Shown here: positions 49,891 through 57,427 of the stretch, one piece after another
How positions within the stretch are numbered: the stretch's first letter is position 1
Layout: every line of letters starts with the position of its first letter
Assembly: GCA_030348385.1 (NCBI GenBank)
Contig: JAUCFP010000006.1
Location: 372,001-436,000 of the forward strand
Source: Cytobacillus sp. NJ13
GTDB lineage: Bacteria > Bacillota > Bacilli > Bacillales > Cytobacillaceae
Reading direction: 5' to 3'
DNA: 64,000 nucleotides
Translations under genes and position numbers: made by a program
The notes under the pieces: model-generated
What the model was told of the DNA's origin: nothing
Seen by the model: only the letters and a program-made list of their open reading frames with translations
Databases searched by the model: none

Positions 49891-49983
49891 AATCCTAAGA
49901 ACAGATTAAAAGAAATTGATAGTTAAAATGGTTGATAACCTTTTTATATTCATAAATACAGATCCTAAGAAAGAGTGGTAAAA

Positions 49984-50208
49984 ATGATAAATGTAAATTC
50001 AGCGCAAATAATTAGTAATTATACTAAAAATGGAAAAATTTATTATGTTGAAATTTTTCATATTGATACTGGTATACAAGTCTTTGCTTCTTTCCAAGAG
50101 AACATTAATATAAATGGAGATAGCATAGTTGGTTCTGGATACCATTCAAATAATAAAAAATTAGCTATTGAAAGTGCAATTTCTAATTTGATGGTTCAAT
50201 TGAATTAA
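49984..50208 (+). CDS. Small hypothetical protein downstream of mcrC
   Basis: ATG 49984 is preferred (AGAAAGAGTGG upstream) over GTG 49975; 74 residues. Beta-rich N-terminal part (SNYTKNGKIYYVEIFHIDTG) then GSGYHSNNKKLAIESAISNL, reminiscent of a small double-stranded-RNA-binding-like or KOW-less fold, but I do not recognise a family. It lies 93 bases after mcrC, in a very AT-rich stretch. Confidence 0.5.
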   Translation: MINVNSAQIISNYTKNGKIYYVEIFHIDTGIQVFASFQENININGDSIVGSGYHSNNKKLAIESAISNLMVQLN

Positions 50209-50254
50209 AAAATTTACGCAGACGATGCATGTCGAGAGAGGGAACAAAAGGGAA

Positions 50255-50314
50255 GAAAGGGCCTGACCCTTGCTGCGTTAATACGTTATTTAGTGAGGGG
50301 ACAGGCCCCCTTTT
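50255..50314. repeat. Dispersed 60-bp repeat R, copy 4
   Basis: GAAAGGGCCTGACCCTTGCT, GCGTTAATACGTTATTTA and GAGGGGACAGGCCCCCTTTT. It directly precedes the GTPase gene fragment. Confidence 0.9.
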
Positions 50315-50317
50315 ACG

Positions 50318-50379
50318 TAAAAGAACAAAAGAAATCTTTAGTATTTTCGATAAGGGGAGTCCAATACCATGGGGAAACG
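50318..50379 (+). pseudogene. Fragment of the GTPase gene 3' region
   Basis: AACAAAAGAAATCTTTAGTA and the following TTTTCGATAAGG, then TCCAATACCA and GGGGAAACG, are almost identical to 45893-45955 near the end of the GTPase gene. Only about 62 bases are left, beginning right after repeat R copy 4 and ending next to a type A repeat half (AGAACCGTCCTGTGT). Confidence 0.85.
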
Positions 50380-50472
50380 CCAGAACCGTCCTGTGTATCA
50401 CATGATGAACATACTAACGCGATGGATGAGTCATACATTTTTATAATCATGAATGATACCAAAAAAGGTTAA

Positions 50473-50508
50473 ACGGCCTTAGCCCTATGGAGTATAGAGC
50501 TAAGCCGC
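50473..50508 (-). terminator. Terminator of the methyltransferase gene
   Basis: On the minus strand CGGCTTAGCTC pairs with GGGCTAAGGCCG (one bulge), followed by TTTAACCTTTTTT. Confidence 0.65.
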
Positions 50509-50549
50509 TTAAATCATTATTATTATTCCACTGTCTGCTTGCCAGGATA

Positions 50550-51518
50550 TCAATTTTTGTTATTAGAGAGGAATTCTTCGACTGACAATTGTTGTGTCCC
50601 ATCTTCTTCAGGTAAATCAAAAAATCTATATTGAGAAGCATGTACGTATTCTTCATTTAATTCTGAGGTAATCCATCTTCGACCTAAATCCTCTGCAACT
50701 CTTCCAGTAACACAACTGCCGCCAAATGGGTCAAACACCAAATCACCGGGATCAGTTAAAAATTTGATAAAAAACTCCGGTAACTCAAATGGAAAACGAG
50801 CAGGATGGGGTTTAACATTAAGTTTTTTACATGCTTGCAAATAACTGTCAGTAGAACGTGTATTAGAAATGGTTAATAGATTTGGAGGAATAGCTCCGCC
50901 ATTATCTCTATCCCAAACCTGAGAAATGTTATGTTCCGAAGGTCTAAGACCATCATTGTAACCATTTTGGAGTAGTTTTTTCATTCCACTTTTGTAGGGT
51001 GTAAGAACATTTCTATTATTTGCTTTAGGTCTTTCTTCTTTTGATAGCCACCAAACCGGGTTTACTGCATCTTTTACTCTTAATCTTTCTATAGTAACCC
51101 AAGGAGCAGGTGTTGGCATTTTTGCTGGATTATACCAATAAAACTCCTGTGCTAGATGAAACCCTGGATAACCATTCTTTTTCTTACATAGGTCAATAAG
51201 CAATTCAAAGTGATAAAGTGAACGAGTAGGGCTTCCTTTAATCCATGTTCCGCCAATGTCTATTACAAGGCTACCTGATGGTTTAAGTATTCTTTTAAAT
51301 TCGAAGGCGAAGTTGTTAATAAACCATTCTATATATTCTGACGCTGACTCATTTCCATATTTTTTCTTTCTTATTAGTGCAAAAGGAGGAGATGTAACTA
51401 TCAAATCGATTGATTCTGTTTTCATATTTTTCAAAAGGTTGATAGTGTCGGCGTGATATGCTTCTCCATTTTGGGTTGAGAAATAAGGTTTTATATTTTC
51501 TACGATGTTACTTAGCAA
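50550..51518 (-). CDS. Beta-class DNA methyltransferase (N4-C or N6-A)
   Basis: TTG 51518 is proposed as start because AGGTG lies 7 bases upstream; TTG 51542 would add 8 residues. About 322 residues. The catalytic motif IV is LIVTSPPF and appears before the AdoMet motif I region FDPFGGSCVTGRVAEDLGRR, the order of beta-class amino-methyltransferases; SPPF is more typical of N4-cytosine enzymes but does not exclude N6-adenine. It is divergent from a five-gene operon with a helicase and an SMC-like ATPase, 189 bases apart, and probably marks self DNA for that system. Confidence 0.85.
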   Translation of the reverse strand: MLSNIVENIKPYFSTQNGEAYHADTINLLKNMKTESIDLIVTSPPFALIRKKKYGNESASEYIEWFINNFAFEFKRILKPSGSLVIDIGGTWIKGSPTRSLYHFELLIDLCKKKNGYPGFHLAQEFYWYNPAKMPTPAPWVTIERLRVKDAVNPVWWLSKEERPKANNRNVLTPYKSGMKKLLQNGYNDGLRPSEHNISQVWDRDNGGAIPPNLLTISNTRSTDSYLQACKKLNVKPHPARFPFELPEFFIKFLTDPGDLVFDPFGGSCVTGRVAEDLGRRWITSELNEEYVHASQYRFFDLPEEDGTQQLSVEEFLSNNKN

Positions 51519-51707
51519 AGAGTGACACCTACTTTCTAGCAAAAAATCAGCTGCAATAATTATAACAAAAAAAATACATTAATAAAGCCCTAAAAATAAA
51601 AAAATAAACTAGCCATAAGTATTTTTTACTTCATATATGTTCCTTCCAATATTTGAAAATGATAAAATTGTTTTATTAGTATAAATTTCTTAGGGTATGG
51701 TGGTTTA

Positions 51708-52247
51708 ATGGCACTTAATTTAACTCAGCAAAAACTAAACACTATTTTTATTGAACATCTTTCAGATTCGATAATAAATTACTCTGATATTGGTAGTAAG
51801 CCAATCGAAATTGATTTGTGTCCACCACTGCCTGTGAAAATAAGATTATATATTTATAATATGACACAGCCGCTAGGAGAAAGGTCATTTGGTGACCATA
51901 AAATACAATTAATAGTCCCTGGTCAAAAAAGAGGGAATCGTGCTGATTTTGATGATTCTAAAGGAAGAATTGTAGTACTGGCAGGTTATGAATCTGATCT
52001 CGGTGTTTTTGCTCTTTGGGATGCGGGGTTATACCCTAATTTTGCTTACTCAAGAAATGTTCAAGTTAAAGCAAATACAGTGTATAGAGCTCTTGCAGGT
52101 GAAATAGGAATGCAAGAAAGAGTTATAAGAGGACAAGGGAAAGAAACCGTAATCACAACAACAGGTGAAAACTTAAGAGATGCACTTGTATTACGAATGC
52201 ATAAAACTGAAGAACGAGTTATGAACGGGGGATTAAAATGGATTTAA
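51708..52247 (+). CDS. Unrecognised 179-residue protein, candidate nuclease or recognition subunit
   Basis: ATG 51708 has GGTGG 5 bases upstream. The central part reads GERSFGDHKIQLIVPGQKRG, then FDDSKGRIVVLAGYESDLGV and FALWDAGL, with a D...(G)-x-hhhLAGY...hhhhWDA spacing that could be a restriction-endonuclease-like or modified-DNA-reading fold. I do not claim a family. It is the first gene of the operon and overlaps the helicase gene by 10 bases, so it probably works with it. Confidence 0.55.
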   Translation: MALNLTQQKLNTIFIEHLSDSIINYSDIGSKPIEIDLCPPLPVKIRLYIYNMTQPLGERSFGDHKIQLIVPGQKRGNRADFDDSKGRIVVLAGYESDLGVFALWDAGLYPNFAYSRNVQVKANTVYRALAGEIGMQERVIRGQGKETVITTTGENLRDALVLRMHKTEERVMNGGLKWI

Positions 52248-54349
52248 GTAATTTGAATCTACTTCCTATGTATCATAAAGGGCAACACGATATTGCTAAT
52301 AATTTTTATATACCATGTATGAGTAACTCAAATAGATATGATAGAGCAGTAGGATTCTTTAGTAGTACCATTTATTCCCTTTGTTGGCCTGCATTAAAAA
52401 GTTTAGTCTCAAACAGAGGGAAAATAAGGATCGTTTGTTCTCCACTTTTAAATAGAAATGATCTTGAAGCCCTCGAAAACGGGCATGAAATAAAGGATCA
52501 AGAAAATATTGAATTGATTAGAAAAGAATTTAATCAAATGCTAGAAATTCCTTTTTTAAGGAAACCTACGAAAGTATTATCGTCTTTAATTGCTTTAGGT
52601 TACTTAGAAATAAAAATTGCAACACTTAGTAAAAATACGGATTCTAATATAAAAAGAATATTTCACGACAAGGTTGGTATTTTTAGTGATTTATCTGATA
52701 ATAATGTAGTTTTTAAAGGCTCAATGAATGAAACTTGGACAGGATTGTCTAATGACGGAAATCTAGAATCTGTAGATGTTTTCTTATCCTGGGATGATAG
52801 CCGCGACAAAGAAAGGGTTTTTGAAGCAAAGAATTATTTTGAACGTTTATGGGAAAACGATTATTCAACTATTACTGTAAAGGATTTTCCAAAAGTTTTA
52901 AAAGAGGAATTTTTATCTTCTGCTGATGTAAATGATTGGCCGGATTTAGTGGATGAAATTTGTACTGAAATAGAAGTTGCAAAAAAACTTTCTGCTGATA
53001 AAAGAGTTGGAGGTAGGACACCAAGGCATCATCAACTTAATGCGATAGAGGAATGGAATAAAAGAAATAGAAGAGGAATTTTTGAACATGCTACCGGCAG
53101 TGGGAAAACCTTTACAGCATTATGTATTATAAGGGATTCTCTTGAAAAGAGTGAAACACCTATAATATTCGTACCAAGTGACCTTTTATTAAAACAGTGG
53201 AATAAAGAAGTCAAGGAAACTTTGTCAGATTTAGACCCCAAAGTATTGATTTGCGGTGGAGGAAATACACGCTGGAAAGAAAACTCACTTCTTAGAAGAT
53301 GGACAAAACAGAGCGGGGATTCCAGAATTGTTATTGCTTCAATGAGTACAGCATATAGAGATGATTTCTTAAGGAATATTAGCCAAGGTGGACACATTCT
53401 TTTTGTCGCTGATGAAGCACATAGGTTGGGTAGTCCACAATATCAAAAAATAATGAGTTTTAAATCCGGACCACGGGTAGCATTAAGTGCGACACCTAGG
53501 AGAGCAGGAGATCCGGAAGGAACAAAAGCTATTATGGACTACTTTAATGGCGTAGTACCACCACCTTATACTTTGAGTGATGCCATTAGAGATAACGCAT
53601 TAACCCCTTATATGTATTATGTACATAGTATATTTTTAACGGATGAAGAACAAGATTCATGGAATAGCTTAACTAAAAGAATTCGAAAGCTGTTCGCACA
53701 ATCTAAAAATAGCTCTCAAAACACGAACGACTCCCTGCAGAATAGAATAAATAAATTATTGATAGAAAGAGCAAGGATTATTAAAAGCGCAGATAATAAA
53801 ATAGAACTGGCAAGAAAGATTTTATTGGAAAATTTCAGGGATGGGCAACGTTGGATAGTTTACTGTGATTCACAAACTCAACTTAACATAGTACTAAATG
53901 ATTTACGTAGGAACAATTTTCAAGCTTTAGAGTATCACTCAGATATGAGCGGAGATAGAATGGAAACCTTAAAATATTTCGAGTCTAACGGAGGAATTAT
54001 AGTTTCAATAAAGTGCTTAGACGAAGGTGTTGATATTCCCTCTGTTACACATGCTCTAATCCTTGCTTCTTCAAAGAATCCAAGAGAGTTCATTCAGAGA
54101 CGAGGGCGGGTATTAAGAAAAGCACCAAATAAACCTATCGCATTTATTTATGATGTTTTAGTAAAACCAAATATAAATGAGGATGACGAGTTTAGCAAAG
54201 GTATTATTCTAGGTGAAATGGCAAGAGCTGTCGAATTTGGTGAAGGAGCGCAAAATCCTAGTGCTATATATGAATTGAAGAGAATCTTGTTAAATTTTGA
54301 TATCGACTATAGCACAATTACAGAGAAAGGAATTGAAGTTGATGACTAA
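52238..54349 (+). CDS. PLD nuclease-DEAD/DEAH helicase fusion
   Basis: 703 residues. About 1-215 is a phospholipase D-type nuclease domain (YDRAVGFFSSTIYSL, then FHDKVGIFSD...NVVFKGSMNET, the H-x-K...N/S pattern). About 255-660 is a superfamily 2 helicase: RTPRHHQLNAIEEW, Walker A ATGSGKTFTAL, DEAH box VADEAHRLG, motif III ALSATPRR, and C-terminal SIKCLDEGVDIPSV and QRRGRVLRK. This domain order is that of the type IV enzyme SauUSI and of the NgoFVII-like helicase nucleases. It would translocate on and cut foreign DNA, probably guided by its neighbours. Confidence 0.9.
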   Translation: MDLSNLNLLPMYHKGQHDIANNFYIPCMSNSNRYDRAVGFFSSTIYSLCWPALKSLVSNRGKIRIVCSPLLNRNDLEALENGHEIKDQENIELIRKEFNQMLEIPFLRKPTKVLSSLIALGYLEIKIATLSKNTDSNIKRIFHDKVGIFSDLSDNNVVFKGSMNETWTGLSNDGNLESVDVFLSWDDSRDKERVFEAKNYFERLWENDYSTITVKDFPKVLKEEFLSSADVNDWPDLVDEICTEIEVAKKLSADKRVGGRTPRHHQLNAIEEWNKRNRRGIFEHATGSGKTFTALCIIRDSLEKSETPIIFVPSDLLLKQWNKEVKETLSDLDPKVLICGGGNTRWKENSLLRRWTKQSGDSRIVIASMSTAYRDDFLRNISQGGHILFVADEAHRLGSPQYQKIMSFKSGPRVALSATPRRAGDPEGTKAIMDYFNGVVPPPYTLSDAIRDNALTPYMYYVHSIFLTDEEQDSWNSLTKRIRKLFAQSKNSSQNTNDSLQNRINKLLIERARIIKSADNKIELARKILLENFRDGQRWIVYCDSQTQLNIVLNDLRRNNFQALEYHSDMSGDRMETLKYFESNGGIIVSIKCLDEGVDIPSVTHALILASSKNPREFIQRRGRVLRKAPNKPIAFIYDVLVKPNINEDDEFSKGIILGEMARAVEFGEGAQNPSAIYELKRILLNFDIDYSTITEKGIEVDD

Positions 54350-54521
54350 GGAAAAAGGACTACATGAAACAATTGAAAGTTTAAGAAGTACTCATTTCAA
54401 TCATATTCCTAAAGAAATTGTAGACTCTATCTTAAGTATTGAGGAAGAGTCATTAGAAAATCGTACTAATGTTTTAAAGAAAATTAGTCAGTTGGTAGAA
54501 GCATACATTGACTCTAAATGA
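54342..54521 (+). CDS. Small helical protein
   Basis: ATG 54342 overlaps the helicase stop, with AAAGGA 9 bases upstream; 59 residues, MTKEKGLHETIESLRSTHFN and onward, all helical and charged. Its position between the helicase and the SMC-like gene suggests a linker or small subunit. Not recognised. Confidence 0.6.
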   Translation: MTKEKGLHETIESLRSTHFNHIPKEIVDSILSIEEESLENRTNVLKKISQLVEAYIDSK

Positions 54522-54546
54522 TTATTACTGAGGTGAATATAATAAA

Positions 54547-56514
54547 ATGTTATGGTTTAAAAATATTGAAATTGAAGGATTCGGTCCATACAAAGAAAAA
54601 ACTATTATTGCATTCCCGAGCCATGAAGGCGTAACGTTGGTATATGGAGAAAACATGAGAGGGAAAACTTCTTTACTTAATGCAATAAGGTATTCTTTAT
54701 TTGGAAAAGTAATTGGAAGGGGTTCTAAAGAAATATCACTTCATAAAATTAGTAACTCTGAAAATGCTAGTGAAGGTAAGTATGGGTTTAAAGTTACCTT
54801 AACTTTTTCTTACAATAATGAGGACTACGAATTAGTAAGAGAATGTAAACTCAGAAACGAAGTTGAAATTCCTCAATCAGATATGGACTATTCGGAGGAA
54901 AACTTTCTTAGAAAAAATGGAACTGTACTTAGCCCAGAAGATAAAGAAAATCATTTAGCAAGAATAATGCCAGAGTCAGTATCTAGGTTTTTCTTATTTG
55001 ATGGGGAGCTTTTGGATGAGTACGAGGAATTATTAAGTGATGACAGTACAATGGGGCAAAAAATTAGGGAGTCAATTGAACGAATACTTGGTGTTCCTAT
55101 ACTAACTAATGCAAGAGGAGACGTTAGGGAGCTTCTTCAAAATGCCCAAAAAGAGGAATCTAAAGCTGCTCAAAGAGACCAGAAAACTCGAGAATTAGGC
55201 AATTTACTTGCAAATAATGGGGAGCAGAAATTACATCAAGAAAATGAGTTGAAACGATTATTAAATGATTATGAGAGATTGAAGGGTAATAAGAAAAGCC
55301 TTGAAGAAGAGATGAGGAAAACCCAAAGAGTAGAAGATCTCATAATGGAAAGAGATAAGCTGCAAGAAGAATTACCAAAGCTTGAGGAAAAGAGAAATGA
55401 GAAGGAAATAAAACTAAAAGAGTTAATGAGTAGAGCTTGGCAAAGCGTGATTGGCGGTAAAATTGATAAAATAAGAAAAGATCTATCTAGGAAGATTGAA
55501 AATATGGAAGCACAATTAATGAAAAAGGCTGTAAAGGAAGAGATGATAAAAAACATTAGGGCGGCATTAGATCAAGGTAATTGTCCCACGTGTTTAAGAA
55601 GTATGGATGCAGACGCATTAAAAAAACTGGAAAACTTATCATTGGAAGTTCAACAAGAGCAAGATATTGATGAAAGAGAGATTAATAGGCTAAGGTTAAT
55701 GTTTGCTAATTTTTCTAATTTCCAATCTATCAATTCCAGAGATTTAATAAAAGAAATATCAGAAAACATAGATGATATTTATATTGAGACGGTAACTAAA
55801 ATGGATAGGATATCGGAAATTGAGGACTCAATAGGGGACAAAGATACATCTAATATAAAAAGTCAAAGATTCTTATATGATCAGACTATTAAAGAATTAA
55901 CTATTTTGGAAGAAGGAATTAAAGCTCAAAGAACAGTAATTGTAAAAATTGAAGAAAGTCTAAAGAAATTACAAAGTCAATTAGACAAAATTAGTGGTAT
56001 GGATATTTCAAAAGAAAGAAAAAGGAGAGAATTATATAACGATTTATACTCATTATTTAATGATGGGGTAGCAATGTATAGAGAGCAATTAAGATCAAAG
56101 GTGGAAGTTGATGCCTCTAAACTATTTATTAAGATGACAACTGAGCCAGATTATACTAATTTATCCATAAATGAAAATTACGGACTTACAATCGTACACC
56201 GTGATAATAAGACAGTCCCGATAAGGTCTGCTGGAGCTGAACAAATTGTTGCATTATCCCTCATTGGTGCTCTTCAAAAAAATACGCCTTTAAGAGGCCC
56301 AGTAATTATGGATTCCCCTTTTATTCGTTTAGATGAGCAGCATAAAAGGAATGTTTTAAAATCTTTAGAAATTATGGCTCCTCAAGTAATGTTACTGGTT
56401 TTTGAAGGGGAATTAAAGCCTGAGATTGCTCGTGATGAACTGCTAGGAAGATTAAAGGCTGAATATAAACTTCAAAGATTAAGTGCAAGGCATACAGAAA
56501 TTATAGAAAAATAG
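54547..56514 (+). CDS. DndD-like SMC/Rad50-type ATPase
   Basis: 655 residues. Walker A is GENMRGKTS (34-42), with the usual GxNGxGKS altered. A long coiled coil (about 185-330 and 360-510) flanks a zinc-hook-like CPTC (346-349). The C-terminal head has the signature SAGAEQIVALSLIGAL (from about 561) and Walker B VIMDSPFIRLD. RFFLFDGELLDEYEELL near residue 150 is highly typical of DndD, the ATPase of phosphorothioation systems. However, no dndC or dndE is present, so this is a DndD relative used by another system, here a methyltransferase/helicase locus. Confidence 0.85.
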   Translation: MLWFKNIEIEGFGPYKEKTIIAFPSHEGVTLVYGENMRGKTSLLNAIRYSLFGKVIGRGSKEISLHKISNSENASEGKYGFKVTLTFSYNNEDYELVRECKLRNEVEIPQSDMDYSEENFLRKNGTVLSPEDKENHLARIMPESVSRFFLFDGELLDEYEELLSDDSTMGQKIRESIERILGVPILTNARGDVRELLQNAQKEESKAAQRDQKTRELGNLLANNGEQKLHQENELKRLLNDYERLKGNKKSLEEEMRKTQRVEDLIMERDKLQEELPKLEEKRNEKEIKLKELMSRAWQSVIGGKIDKIRKDLSRKIENMEAQLMKKAVKEEMIKNIRAALDQGNCPTCLRSMDADALKKLENLSLEVQQEQDIDEREINRLRLMFANFSNFQSINSRDLIKEISENIDDIYIETVTKMDRISEIEDSIGDKDTSNIKSQRFLYDQTIKELTILEEGIKAQRTVIVKIEESLKKLQSQLDKISGMDISKERKRRELYNDLYSLFNDGVAMYREQLRSKVEVDASKLFIKMTTEPDYTNLSINENYGLTIVHRDNKTVPIRSAGAEQIVALSLIGALQKNTPLRGPVIMDSPFIRLDEQHKRNVLKSLEIMAPQVMLLVFEGELKPEIARDELLGRLKAEYKLQRLSARHTEIIEK

Positions 56515-56525
56515 GGGGAACCTAA

Positions 56526-56870
56526 ATGTCAGATAAAAGAACTATAGGACTGACTGCTGACAATAGATTAATTGTCGAAAAACTCATGTCTGAATTCTAT
56601 TTTAAAGAGCAAATTCACGTTGCAAAGTTTGGTTTTGCAGTTGCAATTAAAAACGACCTGTCTATTGGTTACTCAGAGGGTACAGATACAATTTGGAATG
56701 TAGGAAGTTTTGATTCAGATGGAGAGATTAAGGCGATTATAACAGCCTTATATCCAGAGATACAAGAACCATATAGAGTAATTGAATATTTATACAATAA
56801 AGGAATTGAGTATATAGGTATAGAAATCAGAGATAACAGAGACTTTAACATTATGGACTTTATGGATTAA
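56526..56870 (+). CDS. Small accessory protein of the DndD-like locus
   Basis: 114 residues, AGGGGGAA before ATG 56526. TIGLTADNRLIVEKLMSEFY, then FKEQIHVAKFGFAVAI and GTDTIWNVGSFDSDGEIKAI. I have the impression that proteins with this LTADNRLIVEKL...AKF..A.AI.....TIWNVGSFD.DGE pattern accompany DndD-like ATPases elsewhere; that needs a search. The N-terminal helices resemble a small DNA-binding (ribbon-helix-helix-like) fold, as in DndE. It is the last gene of the operon. Confidence 0.7.
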   Translation: MSDKRTIGLTADNRLIVEKLMSEFYFKEQIHVAKFGFAVAIKNDLSIGYSEGTDTIWNVGSFDSDGEIKAIITALYPEIQEPYRVIEYLYNKGIEYIGIEIRDNRDFNIMDFMD

Positions 56871-57259
56871 GCTATATTCCATCAAGAGTATTGATGATAA
56901 GTATGATTACCATAAGTCATATTTAAACAAGGTTGCTAAGCACTTTTTAGAAGGTTCCGACCAGAGTTTTTTCGTAGAACAATTAATGTAAAATGCAAAA
57001 ACAAAAATACTATAAAAATGAAGCAGCTTCCATTCTGACTTAAATTATTCCAGGGTTAAACAGGAGATTTTTTATGCTTATATTTAAAAAATATATAAAG
57101 GGAGTATTGAATGGATAGGATAAGGCTGAGAATTCAAAATAAGACAAAAATTCCTGTTAACTTTTTTAAAGAAGAGGAACTTATAGCAGCTTGCCCACGT
57201 TTCTAGGAAGCTGTTCGGTTCTTTAAGAAAGAAACAAATGCAAAGAGGGTTAACTCGAA
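56871..57259. other. AT-rich stretch with gene scraps
   Basis: A frame at about 56890-56991 reads YDYHKSYLNKVAKHFLEGSD and ends FFVEQLM, without a start codon; it looks like the tail of a lost gene. The tiny ORF at 57111 and repeat R copy 5 follow. Confidence 0.4.
57111..57206 (+). CDS. 31-codon ORF with good ribosome binding site
   Basis: AAGGGAG is 7 bases before ATG 57111. The frame reads MDRIRLRIQNKTKIPVNFFK, then EEELIAACPRF and TAG. It may be a real small protein or the start of a gene whose remainder was lost when repeat R copy 5 (57260) arrived. No family is recognised. Confidence 0.25.
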   Translation: MDRIRLRIQNKTKIPVNFFKEEELIAACPRF

Positions 57260-57320
57260 GAAAGGGCCTGACCCCGACTGTGTTAATATGTTATTTAGTG
57301 AGGGGACAGGCCATTTTTCT
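57260..57320. repeat. Dispersed 60-bp repeat R, copy 5
   Basis: GAAAGGGCCTGACCCCGACT, GTTAATATGTTATTTA and GAGGGGACAGGCCATTTTTC. This copy is the most diverged at both the core and the right end. Confidence 0.85.
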
Positions 57321-57427
57321 CCTAGTGAAAACTAATATTAATATTAATTATAACAGTAAAAATTTATGAAATTATTATAAAATAAAATTACATTTAATTT
57401 AGACTTAACCAATGAGAGGATATTAAA

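Noticed and set aside
54547..56870. A DNA phosphorothioation (Dnd/Ssp) system because of the DndD-like ATPase.
   Set aside because: No cysteine desulfurase (DndA), PAPS-reductase-like DndC or DndE is present; a methyltransferase and PLD-helicase are there instead.
37930..57320. The five R repeats as a CRISPR-like or phage-array structure.
   Set aside because: Copies are 1.5-7 kb apart with genes between them, have no constant spacers and no cas genes; they are dispersed repeats.
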